Shown here one piece after another: positions 9,395-21,238 of a DNA stretch of 64,000 bases. Both the position numbers and the translations under genes were made by a program. This stretch comes from Psilocybe azurescens (taxonomy: Eukaryota; Basidiomycota; Agaricomycetes; Agaricales; Agrocybaceae), in the NCBI GenBank assembly GCA_023853785.1, contig JAJIRX010000734.1, positions 1 to 64,000 on the forward strand, read 5' to 3'. Position 1 is the first letter of the stretch. Every line of letters begins with the position of its first letter. The notes under the pieces are model-generated. The model ran no database searches. It saw only the letters and a list, made by a program, of their open reading frames with translations, and had not been told where the DNA came from.

Positions 9395-11703
9395 ATCGGT
9401 TAATTATCGGATGATCCAAAGCCCGCCGTTACAGGGTTCACCGAGAGTCACGTGGAAAATGACAAGACCACGATATATCGATTGAACGACTGGCTGCGCC
9501 AGTTGGTCGAGTTCACTCAGTAGGTGCACTTTGGTCTCGCGAGTGGTAAATTCGGATGGGTACGAGTCTACGATTGAACGACTGGCTGCGTTACAGATGT
9601 GTACGATGCCTAAGGAGAGAGAAAAGCGGGAGTCGCTGTCTAAGGAAAAGGTTGGGGATTGCGGTCACATGTATGTAGATGCAGAAGATAAGATATTACG
9701 AAAAAGGAGCGGTGGTAAGGCTGGGGCGCTAGGTTAACAATGATGTCTATAAAGCCCCACTTCGTTTTAGTCTGCCACAGGAGTCACCTCCTCACAGGCA
9801 ATTAGCAGCTACCTGGAGCGAAAGCTAAAAAACGCCACTGAGGTTTGTTTTTGATGCCATTATTTATTGTGTTGCCACCATGAAGGGTTGTTCCTCGAAA
9901 TTTCCGAGGTTCTATCATACTAAGAGATGGCTTGCAGTGCTGTGATAAAAATTCTAGCGGTAGGATGTGACATTTCAGAGCGCCCGTAGGGAAAAAGAGA
10001 TATCGAAGCTTTGATCGGTGCACGGACTTCGGTAATGAGATCGAAATGAAACTGCACATCAGTGCATAAAAACAAACAGTCCGTCACTGCCCAAAATAGA
10101 TCGTCCAGACCGGTGAGGCAAAGAGCCACTCATCAGTGGGGAAGGAGTAAGAAAAGACAGATTGCACCAATCTCATGTCAAAGCCCACGCAAATCAAGCA
10201 TAGGGAGCACAAGAATCTGGGAGTAGGTTTGACTCGGATTACAGACAAGATTTCACAGTTTATAAATGATAAACATAGCGTATTACGTATACCCACCAAG
10301 AAAGGGTATGACAATGTTGAGGATCTGATCCAACATGTGGGAGGGTTGCGTTATATTTTGGTGCTCCAGTATTTTACCGGATACTGGCTTGAAGACCAGG
10401 ACTGGCCTCAAATTGCAGCGATGCTCATTTTTCTGCGTGGTGTGTACAGATTCAAAGCCTTCAGCGGAACATCACAGTGATATATGCTTCACCAATATGA
10501 CCTATGACTTGGCCACAAAATCTGAATGTTGCTTAGTTGGACAAGATATACGTTCTGATTTATGGAACGGCAGATTAGGCAGGACAACTCAGAACGAGTC
10601 CTCTGCTAATGGCCTCACAGAAGGGATGACAGTGATGAAATAGTACGCAAATGTCACCTCGAACGATATCAGGGGCACTGTGCTTAATTACTATCCCAGT
10701 AGTAAGAGATCCCAACATTTGCTCAGGATTCAAGATGTTTACCGCCTTAATTCACTCCCGATTCACTCCCATTCTGCTGTGTATATAGAGCATAATAGGT
10801 ACTTCCTCTTAGGTATACAGACCAATGTTCGCAGGAGGGCGGAAACCGAGGAGACTGAGGTATGACTGCGGCGAGGACTATCCATGGACTTCGGTGTACA
10901 TTTGATCCACTTCGTCGACTCTCGTAGCCCAACTCAGCGTTGGAAACGCGACTCTCACCGGAACCCTGACAACCGGTCTTTCCATACGCACTCGAAGCAA
11001 ACTCCATCGGAATACACACAGTGAGGACCAACCAACACAACGTACCGACTTCTGGGGTATCCACCAGATTCCGCACGACAACTATGGAAACGATCTACGT
11101 CTGGCTCTTGATTTACCTCAGAGGGTGACGAGTTCCTGTAATGGACGGACACACCAGTGTTCTGAAGGTGGAGTACGATGCGTTCGTTATGAACTTCAAC
11201 TCGAGTCTAAAGCTCGATATTGGAAGTCATCCACGGAGTGTTGAGGAAGGTCGATGCCCTGGGAATTTAACAACGTTTGGAACTCGAATCTCGCACCTGA
11301 TGTCGAGTGTCATCCGCTGAAATTTAACCAGTGATACATGTTACCTACATAGAGACCACGGTAGTATGGCTATATATACAGCTCAACGTTCACAGGAGAG
11401 GAGAAAGCAAGGCTACCAAGCCGAGAGACTGCGGCGATGAGTGGATGACAGAATGATCACGGGCCGAAAGACGAGGGGACAGCCAAAAATACCAAAAGGG
11501 GGAAACAATGGGCGCTGGGCTGGGGCAAAGTCTCGGTGACACTAAAAGAGGGTGGCAAGATGCGGAGGGGGTCGGAATGGGCCTGATAAACTTTGCATGG
11601 GCTGCAAAGTGAGAAAATGAGCGAAACAAGGGAATGGGCAGAGGATGGACTGAAGATGAGAGTTCGGAGAGTTCCGCCCAATTGGTGCATAAAGCGTCAT
11701 CAA
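9395..11703. repeat. Left direct repeat (~2.3 kb), partner 17765-19836
   Basis: Long stretches match 17765-19836 in the same orientation. Examples are the block with ATGTGTACGATGC at 9596, TGTGGGAGGGTTGCGTTA at 10335, AAATCTGAATGTTGCTTAG at 10519 and the CTATATATACAGCTCAACG block near 11371. It ends at GTGCATAAAGCGTCATC. Internal features: a sequence GATTGAACGACTGGCTGCG repeated at ~9480 and ~9573, and a TATATATA box near 11371. ORFs inside (such as 10175-10480) are short and not preserved between copies, so I regard the unit as non-coding. It may be a non-autonomous transposon or a very long terminal repeat. Confidence 0.85.
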
Positions 11704-12481
11704 ATCTCAATGGGACTCACTCACCAATCATCAAGTCTTCCTTCCGCAACCACAGAGTCGTCGTCGCCTCGCTTCTCCTGCCTACCACTGCAGTGCTCTC
11801 AAAATCCTCCCCGCCGACGCCCGAGAAGCACTCCCGGGAGACGATCGCGCAGGTGCAGGCCTGGGTCGATGCGGAGAACATCATCCCCGACGTGTCCTAC
11901 AGGCTCGCAGCTCTCATCGCTGGCTCTCCGCCTGCGGACTCTACAGTATAGAAGCCGCTCCAGCCGGCTCTAGTCACATCGACGAACGGGGGCAGCCATA
12001 ACACCCCTACTCGCTATTCTACCCTCAATCCCCCGCTTAAGAGCATCGTAAAGACAAGGTGCGTTTGGTGATCTCATTCCATCTCGTGTTTTCCGACTTC
12101 TTACCACTATTACGATGACAGAGCCGGCTAGCCACGAACTCGTTCCACAAGCTTACCCGATTCACGTCCATCCATAATCTTCATTTTAATCGCGCATTGA
12201 TTCCACTCCACCTACACTGACGTTTACACATATACATACACATGCGCATACACATACACATACACATACACCTACACCTACACCGCCTTATCCAGATACC
12301 CTGATTGGGTCACCCTCCTCCGCGGAAATCACACGAGCAGACAGATCACACAAGTGTACGGGGTTCATGGTGCGCTTTTTCTTCCTTCTTCCTTCCTCTT
12401 CCTCCCACTCCTCTTCACCTTCTTCCTCCTCCCTTCCTTCTTCTCCCTCCTTTCTCTTTCGTCGTCCTCCTTTTATGTCTG
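11704..12481. other. Inter-repeat spacer with microsatellite and pyrimidine tract
   Basis: Contains a short open stretch at 11740-11950 reading RVVVASLLLPTTAVL and AWVDAENIIPDVSYRLAALIAG, which could be an exon relic of an unrecognised gene. A CACATA/CACCTA hexamer microsatellite lies at ~12231-12286, and a long C/T tract at ~12375-12475. No gene can be supported. Confidence 0.4.
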
Positions 12482-12682
12482 GATTTACATAAATAGCAAA
12501 ACGCATTTCTACCACCTAGAACTTGAAATTACCCCTCCACTTGCAGAATGGCTACCACCAACAACTCATCTAACAACGGAGTGATCGGCGTGCTATCAAG
12601 CTTGCGCAGGTGCACAAAACAAATTCATCAAATGTACACGATCCACTAAACCGATTCAACACAAATTAGACAACGCTTCTGG
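12482..12682. repeat. Inverted-repeat arm 2 (partner 9038-9238)
   Basis: See arm 1. This arm includes the ATG at 12548 of the membrane-protein-like gene and its first intron. Confidence 0.9.
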
Positions 12683-13620
12683 AATACATCTGTCGAGTTC
12701 GCACACCAACATGGACCGAAGACCTACTTGACGTTGGCCAAATTACATAACTGCGGCTTGTATGCTATTATACGATGTTATTACGCCCACAGTTTCCCGG
12801 ACATTACAAGAACAGCTCATATAGACGTCAGTATATCGATAACATTCAAAACAACAATTACACTGATGCTCGGACATATAGCAAACGCTGAGAACGAAAT
12901 GGAACGAAGCCGTATACTGTATGGCTGTGAAATGGAAGTTTCTCTGTGCACCAGGGTGTGGATTACTCTTGAAGTACGTCACCGAGCTTTATCAGTTTTC
13001 ATTACTAACTATCATGTACCTAGTACATCCTTTGGATTCTTTCAAATTGCAGGCGTTAATAATAATATGTATGCACGAACAGCGGTCATGTGTATTATCA
13101 TATCATCAGGGCTCGGTACCGCCGTGTCTGCATCGTATATATGTCTGCAATCAAGTTTTATTAGCACCAGTTTTGCTCAAGGATGGGTTGAAGTGAGTAT
13201 ATGGCGTACTTGTGAATTGAAATCTTCACTTACTATTTCCGTTGTCAAGGCGTCTAATTGTCGCAATAGCAGGCAATCATTCGACTTTTTCATGTTCTTG
13301 ACTCTACCTTTCTCCCTTCTTGCATGGTAGGCTATTACAACCGTAACCTTTATTCAGTAACATTTCTCAGTGTGCAATATTAGGTCGATTTCTTTTGGTG
13401 TATTAACTTTGTTCATCACAATCTTCACTGATCCAAATCAAACCTACACCGCCAGTCAAACCAAGTCAATCATTACTGCCGTATTCTTATTCGCTTTGGT
13501 CGTATTCCACACTATTCCAGTAATCGGAGCTGCAAAGCAAATCAACCACATGACTTGGTAAGCCTCTGCGAATCTATTCTGGGACGTAGTAGTAACGACT
13601 TGTTTCTCAAGGACCTGTTA
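12548..13620 (+). CDS. Probable multi-exon membrane protein, unrecognised
   Basis: Starts MATTNNSSNNGVIGVLSSLR at 12548 and splices at a GTGCAC donor to an exon reading QRFWNTSVEFAHQHGPKTYL. Downstream, hydrophobic stretches appear, such as AVMCIIISSGLGTAVSASYI (13081-13150) and SIITAVFLFALVVFHTIPVIGAA (13470-13540), ending at NHMTW before a GTAAGC donor. Several short introns are likely, but I cannot assemble one clean frame, so the gene may be decayed. I do not recognise the family; multi-pass membrane protein is as far as the sequence goes. It lies inside the 10.8-kb insertion. Confidence 0.4.
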
Positions 13621-15689
13621 TAATAATCCGTCAGACTGTTAGGAGAAAGAATTCAAAGGATCTTACGTTCATTCGCACGCATTCGAAACATGTTGTAAAT
13701 CTACCTCTCTTCTACATTTTTTATTCGGTCAGTACTACCCACACAGACATTGTTTAGTTTTATTCCAACGTCGCCCGCTTTCCATTGGATGTTGGACAGC
13801 AGAGTCATGTACACACTCTTCATAGACTGGTTCTATGAATAACAATCGAGCTTTTAAATTGATAGCTTACCAAATTTAGGAATCGGACTCGTCTGAGAGC
13901 TCCTTAAAAGGCTAGGAAGCTGGAGCACAGTGCTCTGTTTCTCGGTAAACCGTCAAGTATTGAAATCGATGGCGTGGTTTTTTCACGTGTTGGCTACTTA
14001 AAATAGATATATGTCGCTGACCGTGACAGGCAGTACAGCTTGCCTCATGTGCTGTGAGTACTGCAGAATACCGAAGGCTCGTGATCAGCCGGTGAAGACG
14101 CGGATTAGCAATTAGAATCGGTAAGTGGCACAAGAATAGTTCCTCGCTTTAGATGTTGTCCGGTGTCGTTATGGGTTTCTGGACAAGGTGAACGTTAATA
14201 GATCTGAATCAACAGTTGAGATGAACATACTGTGCCGAGGCAGAAAGCTAAATACGCCACTACGTATCGCACGGATGAAAAGCTATTAAAAGGTGTATTT
14301 AAGGTCGCCCTGGATTGCCAAGGTGTTGCATTGAGGCCACACAGCCAATTGTAAACATTTCTTTTCAACTAACAAGAACTCGACTGAAGAAAAAGCATGG
14401 ACCTACTCGCTTGAGATCTTTAGCACCTGCAGTGAACGTAAGGTCCATGGGCACAGATTTGGACCGTGGGTCTCTTGAATCAGAAGTATGATTCGGTGGG
14501 AACTTTTGGGAAACTTCCTGGTTTTGATATGACAATAGCTAGACGTAATTCCATTTTCGATGAATCGGCCATGCCTGGGACACTACAAATACCAAACCTC
14601 ACTCCGTTACTTAAAGTCAAGCCTACCAAGTTCAGCCATAAATACCGCGGCATCGCACATCGTAGTGTAGATTTCAGCCCCTTCCGTTCTTCTACAACTC
14701 CAATTTTCCCTCCTTGATTTATGGCTACCATCATCGATATGACTTGCAATGGAAGGACCAACGTACTCTCGAGCATTTCAGTCATCTAACCGACTCCCGC
14801 TGTCGTCAAAAACGATTCTGCACTAAAATATGCTTGCCGACCCTGAGCCTCGGTGCATCACGGGCGGACGCGGTATGCTTTCGATTTCTTTGATTCGCCG
14901 ATAGTTTAAGTGTTCATCATCAACCAACGTACACATGAAGCATATTTTGTTAGCCACAGGTATACACATACTACGTACATTGGGCGTAAACGTGAACAGC
15001 GTTCGAAAGCGACTAGGCACGGAATGCAAGGGAAAATAGACTAAATCAGCGAATGAAGGATGTCTACTCGTGTAGATTGTGAGACGTCTTCCTGCAGCGA
15101 AGAAATCAAAGCTTAACCCAGCAACAGCCACTGACTCGGATCGCAGAACACATATTCCCTGCAAGAATAATCGGCCGGCAGCGTGCAATCATCATGATCA
15201 TCCAACTCCCAACGGAAACAGAAACACGGCATATCTCCAGGACTTCAGGACTCCGGTACATATAAAGCATTATATCGGCTTTCAAGACACAAATTTGGCT
15301 ATTCTCTGATGATTGTAGCATGAAGACCCCTAGCATAAAGAATCGAGAACAAGCTGAAGCACGCAAAGCAACCCATCGGCGGTATGTGCAGAGTCCTCAA
15401 AAACGCCACTCGCTAGCACACCCAAACGACGGAAAGAAAATGACGCACTCGAACGCGTATGCGAACATTGATTTCACAAGGAGTGATGCACGACTTCGTC
15501 GTCGACGATCCGACGACGGTAAAGCTCCTGGTCCATGCACGACAAGGAAACGTAAATGTAAACGGTGTAAACGGAAATAGCAATAGCAATAGCAATAGCA
15601 TATCCAATACAGCACACACGCCCCGACTCAGACAAAATACAGTATATTACTCTACACAAAATAAACAAACATGAAAAATCGTCACCCGT
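13621..15689. other. Gene-poor stretch
   Basis: No gene can be supported. Open frames at 14466-14717 (plus) and 14480-14785 (minus) overlap each other and resemble nothing I know. A short AATAGC hexamer array is at ~15576-15600. Confidence 0.4.
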
Positions 15690-16561
15690 CCCAAAGGACG
15701 AAAATCAAAACAACCCGACTCACCCTACCTCTCCACCCCGCAAACCCGTCCCCCAACCCTGTCCCCCATACCGCCTCCCATGCCTCCGCCTCCCAAACTC
15801 CCAGCAACATCCCGCTCATCCTCTACCGCCGCCTAAAACACCTCAAACGCCCTCTCCCCACCGTCATAATACCGGCCAGATTCCCACAGCGGTGGCAGTA
15901 ATTGGACGCGGACCACACGGTGACGAGCTGGGCGTCGAACATGTATTAGTAGCCTTCTTGAACGAGCTGGTGTGTGCGCACAATGAGTGTTAGAACGTTT
16001 ACGTGGTTGCACTGGTTGTGATTTTGTGGGGAAGGAGTAGGAGGGGTTGAGGGTGGGGTGGGAATGAGTGTGGGTGTGCGGACAAATAGAAACAGGCGAG
16101 ACGGCGCGGGGGGGAGATATCACGGAGACAAGGCAAAGAAACGATTTAGCGCCCATGTAAACAACCAGAACGAGACTTATCTCTTTGACAAAGCTTTCCC
16201 TGAATAGCCACTCGTGCCGCGCGGAGTTGTCGATGTCACCATGATCAGATCTACACGTGCGTGTCAAAATTGAGATGCGGAAAAGGTAAAATTAGATGTG
16301 ATGGGATATGAGGTATGCACGTCGTCAGTCGCTATTCCAAAAACAGGAGACGCTAAACGTGGAATGGAATGAAAGGAATCAGGATCAAGATATACAACGA
16401 AATGCAAAAAGCAGAACCCTCAAAACAAAGAAGGTAAACATACCACAAACACGCCCCCCTCATGCGGAATCCCCTGTGCGCGTGAGAGCGTCCAGATCGA
16501 GTCGAGCGGGCGGATGTCGGCCGACAGCCCGCCGTGCACGCAGAGTGTCTCGCCGTCTATG
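15690..16561 (-). pseudogene. PPG1 phosphatase pseudogene (C-terminal half)
   Basis: Reading the minus strand from 16561: IIDGETLCVHGGLS then LSRAQGIPHEGG, the catalytic-domain block around the HGG motif. After an intron comes a shifted block with DIDNSARHEWLF (family: DDIDxW...GWLFG). Next is HQLVQEGY, then a TAA stop, then [20 protein letters not shown] (family: VTVWSAPNYCYRC). The tail has FEVF, a stop, [11 protein letters not shown] and a Gly/Met-rich end. Several frames and in-frame stops show it is dead. It corresponds to the half of PPG1 that is off-window at the left edge, and it lies inside the 10.8-kb insertion. Confidence 0.85.
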
Positions 16562-17764
16562 ATCTGTGGTTTCGTTTTCGTTTCGTTTTCGTTTGTGAAT
16601 TGAGTTTGTCTTTTTGGTTGAGTGCGGGTTTGATAAGAGGTCGATGAGATAAGCGGACAAATAGGCGGACGGATGCACAGTATGTGGAGGGGCGGACCAG
16701 GACGTCGTAAGGGTCGAAGGAAGGGAAAAAAAAGAAAGAAGAAAAGTCAATTCAGCTTGAGTAGAGGTATACGGTATACGGGGACGAAGGAAAAGGAATA
16801 GAACGAAGAAAAGACGAAGACGGACATCGTCGAACACAAAGTACAACGCCAGAACCAGTGCCAGCACCAGCATCGTAACCGAGACGACGATGATGATGGG
16901 ATATGCCACGATCACAATCACGATCGCAGATGGACAGATCGTAATGAATACAATGAAAGGAGAAAGGGTTAGGGAGAATGACACCATCGACACCAACGCT
17001 GGATGGAGTCGCGAGGATCAGTGAAGACGAAGAACGAACGAACGAAAAGGACGCAAGAAATAATGGACAAACGAACGAACACATGCACGAACGCCCGCAA
17101 GACCGCGGGACAGCAAGAATGCAGGACCGCAAACACGAACGAACGACGAGAGAACAAAAGTATAGAAGAGAGGAACGTACAGTTGCCAGATTGAGAAAAT
17201 CAAAACGCTACAATATATTTTCCACACTGTCGCGCTGTCGTATTTTTGTTGGCCTTGGTCTATTCATCTCGGTTCAGATTTGTGGGTTGGATTTGTGGGT
17301 TTGTTTTGTGGGTTGGGAGCGAGTTGAAAGGTGGATTTGGGAGCGAGAGTTGCGGATGCAAGGTAGGAGGGTTGTCTGTCGTCGATGTGAGTTGGTGGGT
17401 GATGCTATGGAGGATATGTAAAATGAGAATGAGTGGAGACGAGACGATACGGGAGTGGGGAGTGGAAGAACGTCGAAATCGATATCGATGATGGAATGGT
17501 GTCGGTATTGATGTCGGCACCAGAGGACGAGCAGATAAGAGGGAGGGAAAAGACACATATGAGTAAGTAAGTGATATTTTTGATGAGCGTACAGAGCATA
17601 TGAAAAGAAAGAAAAGAGGACAAAAGAATCTTTTCCCGCCCCCTCCACGCCACATACACTTATTTTTCCATGTCCATGAGAAATATACTTCCTTTCCATG
17701 CCCGTGAAAAATACATACACTGCCATGTCCGTGAGAAATACACCCTCCCGTGAAAATAAAGAGA
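16562..17764. other. Low-complexity spacer
   Basis: Probable intron/flank remains of the PPG1 pseudogene, rich in purine tracts, with GAACGAAC-type short repeats near 17030-17145. Near 17650-17760 three imperfect CATGTCC/CCGTGA(A)GAAATAC units occur. No gene supported. Confidence 0.4.
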
Positions 17765-19836
17765 TCGTGGATTTGGTTGGTTATCAGATGATTGCAAGCC
17801 CGGTGTTACAAGGGCTAACTGAGAGTCGCATGGAAAATGATAAGACCACGATGTATTGATTGAACGATTGACTGGATTACATATGTGTACGATGCGCAAG
17901 GAGAGAGAAAAGCGGGAGTCACTGTCTAAGGAAAAGAGGGATCGCAGTCATGTGTACGTGCAGAAGATAAGATAAAAAAAAATGGCTGTGGTAAGGCTGG
18001 GGAGCTAGGCTTACAATGATGTCTAGAATGCCGCACTTGGTTTTGGTCTACCTCAGGAGTCACCTCCTCGCAAGCAATTAGCAGCTACCTGGAACAAAAC
18101 CTAAAAACGCAACCGAGGTTAGTTTCTGATGTCATTATTTATTCTGTTACCACTATGAAGTGTTGTTGCTGGAAATTTCTGAAGCTCTATCATACTAAGA
18201 GATGGCTTGCAGTGCTGCGATCATAATTCTGGCGGTAGGATGTGACATTTCAGAGCGCCCGTGGAGAAAAAAGAGATCGAAGCTTTCACGGTGCGCGGAC
18301 TTCGGTATGGGGACCGAAATCAAACTGCACGTCAGTGCATAAAATAGATCGTCTAGATTGGTGAAGAAAAAGAGCTGCCCATCATATCCCGTGTCAAAGT
18401 CCGCATAAATTAAGCATAGAGATTCAGACCACAAGAATCTGGGAGTAGGTTTGACTTGGATTCCAGACAAGGTCTCACAGTTTATAAACGATAAACACAA
18501 TGTATTACATATAGCCACCAAGAAAGGGCATGATAATGTTGAGGACCTGATCCAACATGTGGGAGGGTTGCGTTATATTTTGGTGTTCCAGTATTTTTAC
18601 CGGATACTGGCTTAAAGACCAGGACTGGCCTCGAAGTGCAACGATGCTCATTGTTCTGCATGGTGTGTACAGATTCAAAAGCCTCCAGCGGAACATCACA
18701 GTGAAATATGCTTCACCAATATGACCTATGACTTGGTCACAAAATCTGAATGTTGCTTAGTTGGACAAGATATACGTTCTGATTTATGGAACGGCAAATT
18801 AAGCAGGACAACTCCGAACGAGTCCTCTGCTGATGGCCTGACAGAAGGGATGACAGTTTCCTTACTTACAAGGGTTTTAGGGAGGGTCAAAATTCTACAT
18901 ATCCCTAACATCGCAACATTTCAACAGTATATATAGAGCATAATAGGTACTGCTTCTTAGGTATACAGCCCAATGTTGCAGAAACCGAGGGGACTGAAAT
19001 ATGACGGCGGCGAGGACTATCCATGGACTTCGATGGACTCTCGTAGCCCAACTCAGCGTCGAAAACGCGACTCTCACCGGAAACCTGTCTTTCAAGACGC
19101 ACTAGAAGCAATCTCCATCGGAATACACACAGTGAGGACCAACCGGCCCAACGTACCGACTTCAGGGGGATGCACCAGATTCCGCACGACAACCATGGAA
19201 ACGATCTACGACTGGTTCTTGATCTACGGCCGGCTCCTGATGGCTCTTGATTTACCTCTGAGGGTGACTAGTTCTCGCACCGGATAGATCCACCAGATCG
19301 TGCAAGGTCGAGCACTATGGGTTATGCTGAACTTGAGCTCGTTAAAGCTCGATATTGGAAGTCATCCACGGAGAGCTGAGAAAGATCAATGTCCTTGATA
19401 TTTAACAACGTCTAGAACACGAATTCCGCACTTAATGTCGAGAATTATTTGCAAAAATTTAACGAGTGATACGTGTCACTTCCACGGAGGTGGCTATATA
19501 TACAGCTCAACGTTCGCAGGAAAGGAGAAAGCAAGGCTAAAAAGCTGAGAGACTACGGCGATGAGTGGATGACAGAATGATGACGGGCCGAAAGAAGCAG
19601 GGACAGCTAAAAATACCAAAAGGGGAGAGCAACGTGCGCTGGGTTGGGCAAAGTCTCGGTGAAACTAAAAGCGGGTGGCAAGATGCGGAGGGGGTCGGGA
19701 TGGGCATGATCTACTCTGCATGGGCAGCAAAATGAGAAAATGAGCGTAAACAAGAGAATGGGCAAGGGATGAATTGAATCCGAGAAAGCGATAAGAGATC
19801 GGAGAGTGCCGCCCAATTGGTGCACAGAGCGTCATC
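17765..19836. repeat. Right direct repeat (~2.1 kb), partner 9395-11703
   Basis: Same orientation and order as the left copy. It lacks the ~93-bp internal insertion of the left copy and carries other small indels. Contains the CTATATATACAGCTCAACG block near 19493. Ends with GTGCACAGAGCGTCATC, 35 bp before EMC1 fragment D resumes. Confidence 0.85.
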
Positions 19837-19870
19837 GATGAGTGACGTCGTTTCCAGTATAAGTAATACA

Positions 19871-19950
19871 GCGACCGGCCAGCCGGCGGTGGCGAGGGTG
19901 TTCTGGGATCATGTTGTTCAGGTGCGTTGGCGTTGGGTGTTTTTTGCTTT
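19871..19950 (+). pseudogene. EMC1 fragment D (equivalent to EMC1 ~2457-2536)
   Basis: Matches GGCGGTGGCGAGGGTGTTCTGGGATCATG... of the EMC1 exon encoding PAVARVFWDHVVQ and the following intron start, with two or three changes. It continues fragment C exactly. Confidence 0.9.
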
Positions 19951-20099
19951 TACTAGAGTTCTGACTCCTCGCTTCTTCAAACTCCCATGCTAGTGACCCA
20001 CACAAAATTTGTTCACAATCTTGGCAGGTGGATGAATTCATGTCCTGGCTTGTACCTGTGCAAGATAAAATCCTATAGGCTGGATAATTGACGACGTCA

Positions 20100-20940
20100 A
20101 CGATGAGTGAATACAGGTAAGTACGCGAAGACTCACAAGAGATTCGTTGAGAAATTTCTGATATATGTAAAGCATACTATTTTGGCACCATGATCAAGGA
20201 ACCGTGGAAGTGGAAGACGGCCTGCTGAATAGCCTGGAGAAGCTGAAGCGGTGGGGAGATCTTCACTGGGAACATCAGCCACAAGGCAACCAGGGGAGGA
20301 CCTCGTATTAGAATGGTTAGAATCTCGTACATAGTTAGTAGAACACATCATGGGCGCGGGATAAGAAGTCTGATCCAAAAATAGCCTCGAGCGTTAAGAA
20401 CTTCGGAGATAGAATGCACTGTAACAGGAACTGGTTGTAAACAGTCCCTATAAGTTTTGCAACCCCTTTTAAGTTGTCCATGTAAATGAAATATCAAAAT
20501 TCGAGTTAACAAAGACACATGCATGAGCCGCAGATGGTATATCGACGATGTAGACGGCGCGCAAAGGCCCGAGAATATTTGAACTTTTATAGTTGCAAAC
20601 AAAATGAAGAGCCACATGGTCCCGACGATCAAGGACAGAGCTTGTCGTGCGATAATCAACCAGCAGGTCCCTAAGACTGATAAAAGAAACCAAAGGGGTT
20701 CAGCGTTCAGGCCAGCAAAGGAGGTGTCACAATACCGATGAGAACTAAGTTTTCGTGCTTTCATAGAATGATCGTAGACATATACACACTCTGTCAAACA
20801 TCCTTTCACCACCTTTAGCACGCATGGGCTAATCTTTTCCCTTTGCATAAATCGAGGCTCAGCGAAAAATAGCGTCAATAACGTTTGAGCGACTCGAATA
20901 CTATTGAGTCGACCAGGCCGGTTCATTCAGACGATAGCGT
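20100..20940 (-). CDS. Possible membrane protein gene, unrecognised
   Basis: On the minus strand, 20926-20348 is open for 192 residues with a strongly hydrophobic centre (WFLLSVLGTCWLIIARQALS, IVGTMWLFILFATIKVQIF) and a start MNRPGRLNSIRVAQTLLTLF. Part of it could be intron. I recognise no family; multi-pass membrane protein, possibly damaged. Confidence is low because codon bias and splice structure could not be settled. Confidence 0.3.
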
Positions 20941-21238
20941 GCAACGACGCCATTATTCTCTGCGTTAGCGTCCGAATGAAGGAGCGTCTCCTTTTGCATT
21001 CTCGAGATTGGGAATTGAATGCAGTTGGCATCACTTCCGCCTATGCTTTTAGCCACGCGAAGTCCTGTCTTATCGAGCTCAAAAAAGATGCAAGCATCGT
21101 GTAGTAGATAAATGCTAGAGCTTGTGTGACGGATAGTCAGATGAAAATGTGCAAAGTGCCAGCTGGGTAGTGAGCGTGGAGATTTAATAACCTATATTAA
21201 GCATTGGTTACAACGGTCATTATACGACTATTCGCCTC

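Larger units (their letters stand above)
9039..19870. mobile_element. 10.8-kb composite insertion into an EMC1 copy
   Basis: EMC1 fragment C ends at base 9038 (EMC1 ~2456) and fragment D starts at ~19871 (EMC1 ~2457), so everything between was inserted at one point. Contents in order: inverted arm 1, left direct repeat, spacer, membrane-like gene (with arm 2), gene-poor DNA, PPG1 pseudogene, right direct repeat. I see no transposase or reverse transcriptase, so the mobiliser is unknown. It may be several nested events. Confidence 0.7.

Noticed and set aside
10175..10480. ORF of 101 aa in the left direct repeat as a transposon protein
   Set aside because: The matching frame is not kept open in the right repeat (18.4-18.7 kb has indels and stops), so it is unlikely to be coding.
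16460..16996. 178-aa minus ORF with hydrophobic stretches as a membrane protein
   Set aside because: It overlaps the PPG1 pseudogene end in another frame; its hydrophobicity comes from Ile/Val/Leu codons in a low-complexity intron-like tract.
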